Part shown: one piece after another, positions 1-8,130 of the stretch
How the letters are laid out: each line of letters opens with the position of its first letter
Position numbering within the stretch: position 1 is the first letter of the stretch
DNA from: an uncultured Coriobacteriaceae bacterium
GTDB taxonomy: Bacteria; Actinomycetota; Coriobacteriia; Coriobacteriales; UMGS124
Direction: 5' to 3'
DNA: 64,000 nucleotides
NCBI GenBank assembly: GCA_900539345.1
Contig: UQBS01000001.1
Span: forward strand, 73,045-137,044
Notes under the pieces: model-generated
What the model was told of the DNA's origin: nothing
The model's input: only the letters and a program-made list of their open reading frames with translations
The model's database searches: none
Made by a program: the position numbers and the translations under genes

Positions 1-795
1 GACCCGAGCTTTGGCCACCCCGACGTCTTCTGCTCCGACCCGCAGAAGACCAAGTGGATGAGCGCTACCGTTACCACGCTCGACAACGCCATTCCACCCT
101 ACATCGAGAAGATCTGCAAGCGCGACCCGTTCAGCGGTCATACGGTGACGGGCGGCATAGTGACCTGCCGCGACTCCAGCTGGCTCATGAGCTGGACCAT
201 CAACCGCCAGCAGCAGTTCCGCGACCAGCCGAGCAACGAGCTGTGCGTGTGGGTGTATGGCCTCTTCCCCGACAACGAGGGCGACTACGTGAAGAAGCCC
301 ATGACGCAGTGCACGGGTGAGGAGATCTGCAAGGAATGGCTCTGGCATCTGGGTGTGCCTGAGACCCAGATCGAGGAGCTGGCGCACAGCCACGCGAACA
401 CTGTTCCCGTGATGATGCCCTACATCACCGCGTTCTTCATGCCGCGATCTCTGGGCGACCGTCCCGACGTGGTGCCCGGCGGTGCCGTGAACTTCGCCTT
501 CCTCGGCCAGTTCGCCGAGACGCCGCGCGACACCATCTTCACCACCGAGTACTCCATGCGCACCGGCATGGAAGCGGTCTACACCCTGTGCGACGTGGAC
601 CGCGGCGTGCCCGAGGTGTGGGGCAGCACCTTCGACGTGCGCGACCTGCTGATGAGCAGCGTCAAGCTGCGCGACGGCAAGGCCATCACCGACATGTCGC
701 TTCCCCTCAAGGACAGGGCTGCGCTCGACATATTGCTGAAGAAGCTCGGCCATACCGACATCGTGAAGCTCCTGCGCGAGTTTGATGTCATCTAA
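1..795 (+). CDS. Oleate hydratase, C-terminal part (5' end outside window)
   Basis: The frame is open from the first base and gives 264 residues matching the C-terminal half of the oleate hydratase / myosin-cross-reactive antigen family. These FAD enzymes add water to the cis-9 double bond of oleate or linoleate to give 10-hydroxy fatty acids. Visible family stretches include SSWLMSWTINRQ, the LGVPE segment and a TIFTTEYSMRTGMEAVYTL block, which in this family lines the substrate and FAD pocket. The N-terminal Rossmann FAD motif lies upstream of the window. A hairpin terminator follows at 855. Family members in gut anaerobes are thought to detoxify host and dietary unsaturated fatty acids. 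The assignment is firm; substrate range is not visible. Confidence 0.93.
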   Translation, partial: DPSFGHPDVFCSDPQKTKWMSATVTTLDNAIPPYIEKICKRDPFSGHTVTGGIVTCRDSSWLMSWTINRQQQFRDQPSNELCVWVYGLFPDNEGDYVKKPMTQCTGEEICKEWLWHLGVPETQIEELAHSHANTVPVMMPYITAFFMPRSLGDRPDVVPGGAVNFAFLGQFAETPRDTIFTTEYSMRTGMEAVYTLCDVDRGVPEVWGSTFDVRDLLMSSVKLRDGKAITDMSLPLKDRAALDILLKKLGHTDIVKLLREFDVI

Positions 796-854
796 CTCGT
801 CGAATGAAGCGTTGCGCAATCGGCCGATGCGACGTGGGGCGATAGCCCGATAAG

Positions 855-901
855 AAAATCCCCGCCTTCCGGATGTTGCATCCGAGGGGCGGGGATTTTT
901 G
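855..901 (+). terminator. Rho-independent terminator after oleate hydratase
   Basis: A 12-bp stem (AAAATCCCCGCC pairing with GGCGGGGATTTT) is followed by a T run at 896-901. It lies 60 bases after the stop and before the convergent dUTPase gene. Confidence 0.85.
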
Positions 902-1000
902 TAACGATTTCTATCTTGCGCGTGCGGGCCGAGTGCTTCTTATAGCCAGGCTTCCGTACTGGACGTTTTTTCTGTGCCCACGTTCCCTCTGCGGCTGTCG

Positions 1001-1447
1001 CTATCTCAGGCCGGTCGAACCGAAGCCGCCCTCGCCGCGCTCGGTGGCGTCGAGCTCGTCGACCTCCACAAGTTCGACGGCGGGCACGCGCTGTACCACG
1101 AGCTGCGCCACGCGCTCACCGCGGGCGATGGTGATGGGCTCGTCGGCGTCGGTGTTGATGGCGATGACCTTGAGCTCGCCGCGATAGCCTGAGTCGACCA
1201 GGCCGGGCGTGTTCACGATGGACAGGCCCTTCTTGGCAGCCAGGCCGCTGCGGGGCTGCACAAAGCCGGCGTAACCTTCCGGAAGCGCGATGGCCACGCC
1301 CGTGGGAATCATGACGCGCCTCATCGGTTCGATGACGACGTCGATGGCGCTGTAGAGGTCCAGACCCGCGTCGCCGGGGTTGGCGTAGCGGGGCAGGGGC
1401 AGCTCCTGGTCGAGCCTCTTGATCTTCACCTGGATGTCGAATGCCAT
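1001..1447 (-). CDS. dut: dUTP diphosphatase (dUTPase)
   Basis: The 148-residue product hydrolyses dUTP to dUMP and pyrophosphate, keeping uracil out of DNA and supplying dUMP for dTMP synthesis. All five trimeric dUTPase motifs are visible: GDAGLDLYS near residues 25-33, PRSGLAAKKG near 65-74, NTPGLVDSGYRGE near 79-91 (catalytic Asp), RGERVAQLVVQ near 109-119 and the C-terminal RGEGGFGSTG arm near 137-146 that closes over the substrate. Length is normal for the family. ATG at 1447 is preceded by an AGAAGGG ribosome-binding site. The gene is divergent from the NADH dehydrogenase gene and shares its promoter region. Confidence 0.96.
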   Translation of the reverse strand: MAFDIQVKIKRLDQELPLPRYANPGDAGLDLYSAIDVVIEPMRRVMIPTGVAIALPEGYAGFVQPRSGLAAKKGLSIVNTPGLVDSGYRGELKVIAINTDADEPITIARGERVAQLVVQRVPAVELVEVDELDATERGEGGFGSTGLR

Positions 1448-1560
1448 GGGGTTTCCCTTCTTGTCGTGCCATGCGCGAGTTGCGGGCGGCGCGTCCTGGC
1501 GCGTAATTGCTGGAGAACATGCTGTTATACCCTGCAGGGTCGAGCTGGATTCTGAAATAG

Positions 1561-1590
1561 GTGTAATCTACACGCTTCAAGGACTATATA
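1561..1590 (+). promoter_or_regulatory. Candidate promoter and operator of the NADH dehydrogenase gene
   Basis: A TATATA -10-like hexamer at 1585-1590 lies 46 bases before the GTG start. The inverted repeat GTGTA-ATC-TACAC at 1561-1573 covers the expected -35 position, as a repressor or redox-regulator site would. A second perfect palindrome, CCCTGCAGGG, is at 1530-1539. No regulator can be named. Confidence 0.4.
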
Positions 1591-1635
1591 CCAGCAAAGG
1601 CGTCTGTGCACGCCCGTCTCTTAGGGAGAAACCAC

Positions 1636-2979
1636 GTGAAGCGCATCCTCATCCTCGGCGGTGGCCTGAGCGGCTTCTATATCGCTCGTGACCTCGAGAA
1701 GACGCTCCAAGACGGGGAGGCCCAGGTCACGCTCGTCGACATGCGTTCGGCGTGCGTCTACCAGCCCTTCTTGGCCGAGGTCGCGTCGGGTGCCATCGAG
1801 CCCCGCCACATCGAGACACCCTTTGCCATGCACCTGAAGAAGACGCGCATCGTGCGTGCCCGCGTCACTTCGATAAACGCCGCCGAAAAGCGCGTGGCTC
1901 TTGCCGACGCGCACGGCAACGCCTTCGAGCTCGAGGCCGACGCGCTCGTGGTCGCCCTGGGCGCCGTGACGCGCACGTTCCCTATCCCCGGCATTGCCGA
2001 GAACGCCGTGGGTCTCAAGGCGACCGAAGAAGCCGTCTACCTGCGCGATAACCTCATCTCGAACCTCTCTTGCGCCGCCGAGCTCCCCAAGGGCTCGCCT
2101 GAGCGCACGCGCCTCATGACGCTCATCACCGTGGGCGGTGGCTTCTCGGGTATGGAGGGCTTCGCCGAACTCTTTGACCTCGCTTACAAGATTTGCAAGA
2201 AGGATGCGCGCCTGGATCCCTCCGAGCTCAACTTCCACCTCATCGAGGCTGCCGAGAAGGTCTTCCCCGAGCTCACCGTGGCGCAGTCGAGCAAAGCGGT
2301 TGCCCACCTGGAGGCCCGTGGCGCCCACATTCACCTCAAGACCTGCGTCGAGAGCGCCCAGGACGGCCATGTCGTCACCTCCGACGGTGCCAGCTACGAC
2401 GCTGCCTCCATCCTGTGGTGCGCCGGCGCCATGGCCAACCCCGTGCTCAAGAGCAGCGACCTGCCCCTTGAGCCGCGCGGCCGCGTCGTGTGCGGCGCCG
2501 ACCTGTGCGTTCGTCGCGACGGTGAGGTGCTCGAGGGCATCTTTGCCGTGGGTGACTGCAGCTGCGTGCCCGACCTTACGGGCCATGGCCTGCCCGACGG
2601 CTCCTGCGCCCCCACCGCCCAGCACTCCATGCGCCAGAGCAAGGTCCTCACGAAGAACCTGCTCACCTGGCTGCGCGGTGGCGAGATGGCCGAGTATCGC
2701 CATGAGAACGCCGGCATGGTAGCGGGCCTGGGCACCTCGTACGGCGCCTTCACGAGCGGTGCCCTCACCAAGGGCGGTGCCAAGATTCGCTTCAATGGCT
2801 GGCTTGCCTGGATGGCCCACCGCGTGTACCACGGCTTCGCGCTGCCTGGCTGGGAGCGCAAGTTCCGCGTGTGGGGCGACTGGACTGCCGGCCTTGTGTT
2901 CCGCCGCGACCTGTCCGACGTCATCGGTACCCGTGAGCCGCGCGCCTTCTTTGAGGAGTTCGCAGCCCGGGCGAAGTAG
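1636..2979 (+). CDS. ndh: Type II NADH dehydrogenase (NDH-2) / FAD pyridine-nucleotide oxidoreductase
   Basis: The 447-residue protein is a two-Rossmann flavoprotein expected to oxidise NADH and reduce membrane quinone without pumping protons. The FAD motif GGGLSG is at residues 8-13, the NAD motif VGGGFSGME is in the middle, and IFAVGDC plus the AQHSMRQ segment (quinone-site region in NDH-2) lie near residue 300-340. The C-terminal 100 residues, rich in Trp and aromatics, match the membrane-associating part of NDH-2. I chose GTG at 1636 because AGGGAG sits 6-7 bases upstream and the protein then starts with the FAD strand; an in-frame ATG at 1606 has no such site. Other FAD oxidoreductases of the class are possible. 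Confidence 0.87.
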   Translation: MKRILILGGGLSGFYIARDLEKTLQDGEAQVTLVDMRSACVYQPFLAEVASGAIEPRHIETPFAMHLKKTRIVRARVTSINAAEKRVALADAHGNAFELEADALVVALGAVTRTFPIPGIAENAVGLKATEEAVYLRDNLISNLSCAAELPKGSPERTRLMTLITVGGGFSGMEGFAELFDLAYKICKKDARLDPSELNFHLIEAAEKVFPELTVAQSSKAVAHLEARGAHIHLKTCVESAQDGHVVTSDGASYDAASILWCAGAMANPVLKSSDLPLEPRGRVVCGADLCVRRDGEVLEGIFAVGDCSCVPDLTGHGLPDGSCAPTAQHSMRQSKVLTKNLLTWLRGGEMAEYRHENAGMVAGLGTSYGAFTSGALTKGGAKIRFNGWLAWMAHRVYHGFALPGWERKFRVWGDWTAGLVFRRDLSDVIGTREPRAFFEEFAARAK

Positions 2980-3069
2980 TCGGGGCCGCCCGTCATGGGT
3001 AGTTTTTAGGGAGCGCCCACTGTTCGTATATACTTCCGTAACGAAATCAGCGAGATGGGAGTGCGAGCA

Positions 3070-3471
3070 GTGGGCGAAGAACAGAAAGTCCAGGCAGATA
3101 AGGGCAGCGCACCTCACAAGGGCAGGGGAGGTGCGCGCCCTGGTGCCGGTCGCAAGGCCAAGTGGGGCGAGAAGACCGTTGTCATGCGTGTGCCTGAGAG
3201 CATGCGTGAGGCCGTGGAGGAGTTCCTGAGCCTCAAGGCCCAAGGCATCGAGCTCGTGCGCGCCGACGAGGTGGCCGCACGCGTTGAGGCGGCCGTCCAG
3301 GCTGCGGCGCAGCCCGCGCGTCTCGCCCTTGAGGAGCAGCCCGCACCTGTCGCAGCTGAAGCGCCCACCGCTCCCGCTAAGCCCAAGAAGCCGCGCGCCC
3401 CGCGCAAGAAGAAGGCGCAGGACGCAGGCATCGACCCTTCGCGTCAAGGATCGCTCTTCGACCTTCTGTAA
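3070..3471 (+). CDS. Small basic hypothetical protein, possible DNA-binding
   Basis: The 133-residue protein has a Gly/Arg-rich N-terminus (GRGGARPGAGRKAKWGEKT), a segment VVMRVPESMREAVEEFL that looks like the strand and first helix of a ribbon-helix-helix fold, an Ala/Pro-rich linker and a Lys/Arg tail (PKKPRAPRKKK) resembling AT-hook or histone-like tails. Similar short GRK...TVVxRVP proteins occur on plasmids and next to umuDC genes, but I cannot name a family with certainty. GTG at 3070 has GGGAG 8 bases upstream; the in-frame ATG at 3055 overlaps that site and is less likely. Function unknown; nucleic-acid binding is an inference from composition. Confidence 0.65.
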   Translation: MGEEQKVQADKGSAPHKGRGGARPGAGRKAKWGEKTVVMRVPESMREAVEEFLSLKAQGIELVRADEVAARVEAAVQAAAQPARLALEEQPAPVAAEAPTAPAKPKKPRAPRKKKAQDAGIDPSRQGSLFDLL

Positions 3472-3475
3472 TGAT

Positions 3476-3575
3476 GCGACCCGCCGTCGCGCACGTCGGC
3501 GTGTGTGGCGGGTCGCCCACAACGAGAGGCCCCGCTACCTGGTTGGTTCCCAGGCGGCGGGGCCTCCTTCGTTGA
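3476..3575. terminator. Two consecutive hairpins between convergent genes
   Basis: A GCGACCCGCC / GGCGGGTCGC stem spans 3476-3516 and a longer GAGGCCCCGC / GCGGGGCCTC stem with an inner CCTGG/CCAGG stem spans 3526-3566. T runs are short on both strands. They lie between a plus-strand gene and the convergent MTA/SAH nucleosidase gene and probably serve both. Confidence 0.6.
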
Positions 3576-3721
3576 GCGGCGTTTTCACGTCTTGTTTGAG
3601 CGTGCGCATGCGCTGGTCGCCGGCATGCTTTCAGGTGCGGGCGTGCTTTAGCCGGTCGCGGTTTAGGCGCATGGGCTTGCGTCGAGCGTGCCCCGCGCCC
3701 AGAGCGCCTCGTTTTGGTAGG

Positions 3722-4435
3722 CTACAGCCCTGCGCGGCAGAGCTCCTCCACCACGGCGGCGCAGCGCACGGCGCTGGAGGCCTCGAACTCGGGGTAGGCC
3801 ATCTCGGCCGAGCCGTCGGCCTTGTCGGAGATGGCACGCACTACGGTGAAGGGCACGCCGTTCACATGGCACGCATGGGCGATGGCGGCTCCCTCCATCT
3901 CACAGCACATGCCTCCGAACTCCTGGGCGAGGCGTTCCTTTGCTTGCGAGGAGGCGATGAACTGGTCACCCGAGACAACGCGGCCGGAGAAAACGTGCAC
4001 GTCGGGCGCGGCGACAGCGGCGGCGTGCTCGATGGCGGCACGCAGCGCGGGGTCGGCCGGGAAGGCCAGGCAGTCCATGCCGGGGAGCTGGCCAGGCTCG
4101 TAGCCCAGGGGTGTGACGTCCATGTCGTGGTAGAGGGCGTCGGTGCTTACCACGAGGTCGGCGATGTCGATGGCAGCGTCGAGCGAGCCGGCCACGCCCG
4201 TGTTCACGATGTGCGTCACGCCGTACAGGTCGCACATGACCTGCACGCACATGCCGGCTGACACCTTGCCGATGCCGCACTTGGCGATGACGACCGGCAC
4301 TTCCGCGAGCGTGCCCTCACAGAAGCGCATGCCTGCGCGCTCGCTGATCACAGCGTCTTGCGCATGCTCCATGAGGGTGGCGACCTCCACGTCCATGGCG
4401 CCGATGATGCCGAGTTTGACCTGCTTGTTTTCCAT
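3722..4435 (-). CDS. mtnN: 5'-methylthioadenosine/S-adenosylhomocysteine nucleosidase
   Basis: The 237-residue enzyme hydrolyses MTA and SAH to adenine plus methylthioribose or S-ribosylhomocysteine, part of methionine salvage and methyl-cycle clearance. The N-terminal LGIIGAMDVEVATL (catalytic Glu), the central NTGVAGSLD loop, SGDQFI and the C-terminal EMEGAAIAHAC plus VRAISDKADGSA (catalytic Asp) are all family signatures. ATG at 4435 follows an AAGGA site. It lies 126 bases after the thioesterase gene on the same strand and may be co-transcribed with it. Confidence 0.95.
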   Translation of the reverse strand: MENKQVKLGIIGAMDVEVATLMEHAQDAVISERAGMRFCEGTLAEVPVVIAKCGIGKVSAGMCVQVMCDLYGVTHIVNTGVAGSLDAAIDIADLVVSTDALYHDMDVTPLGYEPGQLPGMDCLAFPADPALRAAIEHAAAVAAPDVHVFSGRVVSGDQFIASSQAKERLAQEFGGMCCEMEGAAIAHACHVNGVPFTVVRAISDKADGSAEMAYPEFEASSAVRCAAVVEELCRAGL

Positions 4436-4561
4436 TTCGCTTCCTTTCGGGAGTGTGCTTTCGATTTTGTTACAAATTTGAAGACCGAGTGTTTCGTTTG
4501 GCTCGGCTGGTCTGGCTTGACTGGGCCGCCCGCGCTGTTCGGGTCCCTGGGGCGCCCTGCC

Positions 4562-4999
4562 CTAGCGAGCCTCGTTCTTCGCCAGCTCTTCCTTGAGCGC
4601 CGCGTCAAAGGCGGGCAGCTCCCTGTCCACCCGCATGGGGCGCCCTTGCGGGTTCACGAAGCAATGCTGCGAGGTGCCTGTGAACACCACGCGGCTGCGT
4701 CCCGTCTCGGGGTCGACCTTGCTCATGGTGTAGGCAAACGTCGAGCGCACGCCTGTGTATTCGGCGAGGCTCACCACGATGGACACGCGGTCCTCGAAGG
4801 TGGTGGGCTTCTTGTACGAGCATTCCACGCCCAACACGGGAGAGGTGATGCCTTCGTCCTCGAGTCGTGCGAAGTTCCAGCCGATTTGGTCCAGGTAGTC
4901 CACGCGCGCTTCCTCCATCCAACGTATGTAGTTGGAGTGGTGTGTGATGCCCATGCGGTCGGTCTCGTAATAGGCGACGCGGTGAATATACGGGGTCAT
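4562..4999 (-). CDS. Acyl-CoA thioesterase, 4-hydroxybenzoyl-CoA thioesterase (YbgC/FadM) type
   Basis: The 145-residue single hotdog domain opens with HRVAYYETDRMGITHHSNYIRWMEEAR; the Tyr-x-x-Thr-Asp-x-x-Gly-x-x-His-His-x-x-Tyr pattern is the catalytic signature of the YbgC/4HBT family, which hydrolyses acyl-CoA thioesters in the cytosol. Length is typical. ATG at 4999 is preceded by AGGCAGGT. The gene is divergent from recQ. Substrate chain length cannot be read from the sequence. Confidence 0.85.
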   Translation of the reverse strand: MTPYIHRVAYYETDRMGITHHSNYIRWMEEARVDYLDQIGWNFARLEDEGITSPVLGVECSYKKPTTFEDRVSIVVSLAEYTGVRSTFAYTMSKVDPETGRSRVVFTGTSQHCFVNPQGRPMRVDRELPAFDAALKEELAKNEAR

Positions 5000-5141
5000 G
5001 AAGCTGCTACCTGCCTATCTTCTTGATGACGTGCGGCATCCTGTGGGGTGCGTGCCGCGTGGGATGCGTCTTGTGGGACCCATTTTATCCGTGTTGGGCA
5101 TACAATCGTCCCCATACAGCAAAATGTCTCAAGGAGCCTAG

Positions 5142-7073
5142 ATGCCCACCATGCAAGATGCCCGCGCCGCCCTCAAGGAGCGGTTCGGATACGACGACTT
5201 CCGCCCCAACCAGCGCGACCTGGTGGAGCAGGTGCTTGCCGGTCGCGACGTGCTCGGCGTTATGCCCACCGGCGCCGGCAAGTCGGTGGTCTACCAGATA
5301 CCTGCGCTATTGCTGCCGGGACTCACGCTTGTGGTGTCCCCGCTCATCTCGCTTATGAAAGACCAGGTGGCGGGCTTGGAGCAGGCAGGAATTCCCGCCG
5401 CGTGCGTCAACAGCACCCAGAGCGCCGAGGAACAGGCCCGCGCGTTTTCGCGTGCCCTGTCGGGTGATGTGAAGCTGCTCTATGTGGCGCCCGAGCGCCT
5501 CTCCACGCCGCGCATGGCCGAGCTTGCCCAGGTCGCGCGCATTTCGCTCGTGGCCGTAGATGAGGCGCACTGCGTGTCGCAGTGGGGACAGGACTTCCGC
5601 CCCGACTACCGCGCCATCGCTGGGTTCGTGGAGGGCCTGCCCGTCCGTCCCGCCGTGGCCGCCCTCACGGCGACCGCCACTGAGGAGGTGCGCCGCGACA
5701 TCGTGGACGCCCTCGAGCTGCGCGACCCCTTCGCGCTCGTGGGCGGTTTCGACAGGCCAAACCTCTACTTCGGGGTGGAGCGCCCCGAGCCGCGTGACAA
5801 GGACCGCACGCTCCTGCGTCTTGTCGCGGCCCGTGCCGCAAAGCGTGATAGTGCAGGTCAAGTGGGGCAGGCCGGCCAGACGGGCATCGTGTACTGCTCC
5901 ACACGCAAGGCCGTGGAGCACGTCTGCGAGCTGCTGTGGCAGGAGGGTTTTGCCTCCACGCGCTATCACGCGGGCCTTTCCCCTGAGGAGCGCCATGCCA
6001 ACCAGGAGGAGTTCCTCTACGACCGGGCAAACGTGATGGTGGCCACCAACGCCTTCGGCATGGGCATCGACAAGTCCAACGTCGGCTTTGTCATCCACTA
6101 CAACATGCCGTCTGACCTCGAAGGATACTATCAGGAGGCGGGGCGCGCGGGACGTGACGGGTCGGCTGCCGACTGCATTCTCATCTACAACAAGAAGGAC
6201 GTGCAGACCTGCCAGTTCCTCATCGACCGCAGTCGGGACGAGCTTGAGACGGGCGGCTGCGACCCCGAGACGGCCGACCTGCTGTATGCGCGGGACTGCG
6301 AACGCCTCAAGAAGATGACGCTCTACTGCACCACGACCGACTGTTTGCGCTCGTACCTGCTGCGCTACTTCGGCCAGACCGACACACCCTTCCGCTGCGA
6401 GCATTGTTCCAACTGTTCGACCGACGTGGAGGAACAGGACGCCACCGTGGAAGCGCAGAAGGTCGTGAGCTGCGTGCTGCGCATTGCAGGGCTGGGCCGC
6501 ACGGCCGGCAAGTCTACCGTCGTCGACGTGCTGCGCGGATCGCATGCCCAGCGCATCATGGAGGCAGGTTATGACGGCCTCTCTACCTGGGGCATCATGT
6601 CCGACGTGAGTACCCAGCGCGTGCGTTTCGTGCTCGACTCCCTTGAGGAGGCGGGCCTGCTTGCAGTCACGCCGGGGCAGTATCCCACGGTCTACGTTAC
6701 CGAAGCGGGCCGGCAGTGGCTCTTGCGCGACAAGACCCCCTACCTGCTCAAGGTGCCCAAGCGCATGCGTGCCAACGCCGCCCCCGACGGGGCAGTCACA
6801 GGCTCCAAGGGCTCGACGTTTGGCCGTGGCGGCGCTGCCGTGGCGGACGACATCGACGAGGAGCTGTTCGAGCGCTTGCGCGAGCTGCGCGCGAACATTG
6901 CCCGCGAGGAAGGCGTGCCGGCTTATATCGTGTGCAACAACGCCACCCTCGCCGATATGACGCGAAAACGCCCGACTGACCTTGACGAGCTGCTCGAGGT
7001 GCAGGGTGTGGGCCAGGCCAAGGCCGCCCGTTTCGGCCAGCGCTTCCTGGACTGCATCGCGGGCAGAGAGTAG
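5142..7073 (+). CDS. recQ: ATP-dependent DNA helicase RecQ
   Basis: The 643-residue protein is a 3'-5' superfamily 2 helicase for recombination and fork repair. In order: Walker A MPTGAGKS near residues 41-48, DEAHC near 140, ATAT motif III, the helicase C-lobe ending in QEAGRAGRDG, a zinc-binding region with Cys residues around 393-425 (FRCEHCSNC), a winged-helix RQC domain, and a C-terminal HRDC domain from about 568. This is the full RecQ-RQC-HRDC architecture at usual length. ATG at 5142 is 5 bases after AAGGAG; an ATG three codons later is a poorer fit. A TACAAT -10-like hexamer lies at 5101-5106. Confidence 0.96.
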   Translation: MPTMQDARAALKERFGYDDFRPNQRDLVEQVLAGRDVLGVMPTGAGKSVVYQIPALLLPGLTLVVSPLISLMKDQVAGLEQAGIPAACVNSTQSAEEQARAFSRALSGDVKLLYVAPERLSTPRMAELAQVARISLVAVDEAHCVSQWGQDFRPDYRAIAGFVEGLPVRPAVAALTATATEEVRRDIVDALELRDPFALVGGFDRPNLYFGVERPEPRDKDRTLLRLVAARAAKRDSAGQVGQAGQTGIVYCSTRKAVEHVCELLWQEGFASTRYHAGLSPEERHANQEEFLYDRANVMVATNAFGMGIDKSNVGFVIHYNMPSDLEGYYQEAGRAGRDGSAADCILIYNKKDVQTCQFLIDRSRDELETGGCDPETADLLYARDCERLKKMTLYCTTTDCLRSYLLRYFGQTDTPFRCEHCSNCSTDVEEQDATVEAQKVVSCVLRIAGLGRTAGKSTVVDVLRGSHAQRIMEAGYDGLSTWGIMSDVSTQRVRFVLDSLEEAGLLAVTPGQYPTVYVTEAGRQWLLRDKTPYLLKVPKRMRANAAPDGAVTGSKGSTFGRGGAAVADDIDEELFERLRELRANIAREEGVPAYIVCNNATLADMTRKRPTDLDELLEVQGVGQAKAARFGQRFLDCIAGRE

Positions 7074-7142
7074 GGCATGGCCAGACGAGGTCGTCGCCCG
7101 ATTTCATTCGAGCCGCTTGCGGCACGCGTGCCCGCCTCGCGA

Positions 7143-7169
7143 TTGGCTGGCGTGTGCATGGGTTATACT
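7143..7169 (+). promoter_or_regulatory. Candidate promoter of the DegV gene
   Basis: TATACT at 7164-7169 is a good -10 hexamer, with a weak TTGGCT at 7143-7148 (15-base spacer). The predicted transcript start, near 7176, supports the downstream TTG at 7207 rather than ATG at 7180 as translation start, since the latter would leave almost no leader. Confidence 0.45.
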
Positions 7170-7206
7170 TATCGGCAAAATGTCTCTCTTCAGTGAGGAG
7201 CTTACT

Positions 7207-8073
7207 TTGTTCGCAATCGTTCTTGATTCCACGAGCGCCACGCCCACCCCGCGCCTGAAGGAGCAGGGCGTCTCCGTTGTGCCCCTCACCGTGCGCTTTG
7301 GCGAGGAGGAGTACATCGACGGAGAGACCATGCTGCCCGAGGAGTTCTTCCGTCGCATGGCCGAATACCTGCCCCAGGGCCTTCCCAAGACGTCGTGCCC
7401 CGCGCCGGGCAAGTTTGAGCAGGCGTTTCGCGCCGCGGCCGAGGGCTGCGAGGGCGTCATCTGCATCACGCTGAGCTCCGGTGTGTCCGACACGCACCAT
7501 TCGGCCTGCATGGCGGCCGACATCTGCGCCCAGGACGGCATTAAGGTCGAGGTCATCGACTCCCTTGCCGTGCAGGAGGGCAACTCGCTCATGTGCGAGA
7601 AGGCCATCCGCATGCGCGACGCAGGCGCGACTCTCGACGAGGCAGCCGCGCACATGCGCCGCATGGCCCAGGAGATTCAGACCATCGTGGCTCTCAACCA
7701 GCTCGACAACCTCGTGAAGGGCGGCCGTATCGGCAAGGCCGCCGGCGTGGCTGCGGGCCTGCTCAACCTCAAGCCGATTCTGGCCCTCGACAAGCCCGAC
7801 GGTGTCATCGAGACGGTCACGAAGTCGCGCGGCGTGAAGGGCCTGCTCAAGGACTGCGCCGCTTACGTGAAGTCCATCGAGGAGAAGCAAGGGCCGTGCG
7901 AGGTGCGCTTCAGCCATTCGAACGCCCTCGACCGTGTCGATGCGTTCAAGGCGGCCTTTGACGCTGCTGGCGTTGCCTACAACCCCGAGCCCAGCTGGAT
8001 GGGTCCGGTCATCGGCACCTACACCGGCGAGAACGCCGTCGTTATCACCACGTGCCCCAAGGAGCTGCTCTAG
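7207..8073 (+). CDS. DegV family fatty-acid-binding protein
   Basis: The 288-residue product matches the DegV family: N-terminal FAIVLDSTSATPT, then VPLTVRFGEEEYIDGE, a TSCPAPGKFEQAF loop, ITLSSGVSDTHHSA and the NLVKGGRIGKAAG motif of the C-terminal lobe. DegV (FakB-like) proteins bind a single fatty acid, and some present it to the FakA kinase for phosphorylation. No FakA kinase is in the window, so the partner is unknown. TTG at 7207 follows GAGGAG by 6 bases and starts exactly where family proteins start; ATG at 7180 is an in-frame alternative without a site. Confidence 0.88.
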   Translation: MFAIVLDSTSATPTPRLKEQGVSVVPLTVRFGEEEYIDGETMLPEEFFRRMAEYLPQGLPKTSCPAPGKFEQAFRAAAEGCEGVICITLSSGVSDTHHSACMAADICAQDGIKVEVIDSLAVQEGNSLMCEKAIRMRDAGATLDEAAAHMRRMAQEIQTIVALNQLDNLVKGGRIGKAAGVAAGLLNLKPILALDKPDGVIETVTKSRGVKGLLKDCAAYVKSIEEKQGPCEVRFSHSNALDRVDAFKAAFDAAGVAYNPEPSWMGPVIGTYTGENAVVITTCPKELL

Positions 8074-8130
8074 CTCCGAGAGGCACGTTTCGTACCCACA
8101 TGCGTTTCCGACTTGATGGGGAGATTCGCC

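Noticed and set aside
1621..3522. Long minus-strand frame of 633 residues over the NADH dehydrogenase gene
   Set aside because: It is the antisense of a recognised enzyme. Its composition (Gly, His, Ala, Arg) is that of a GC-rich shadow, and it has no site or domain.
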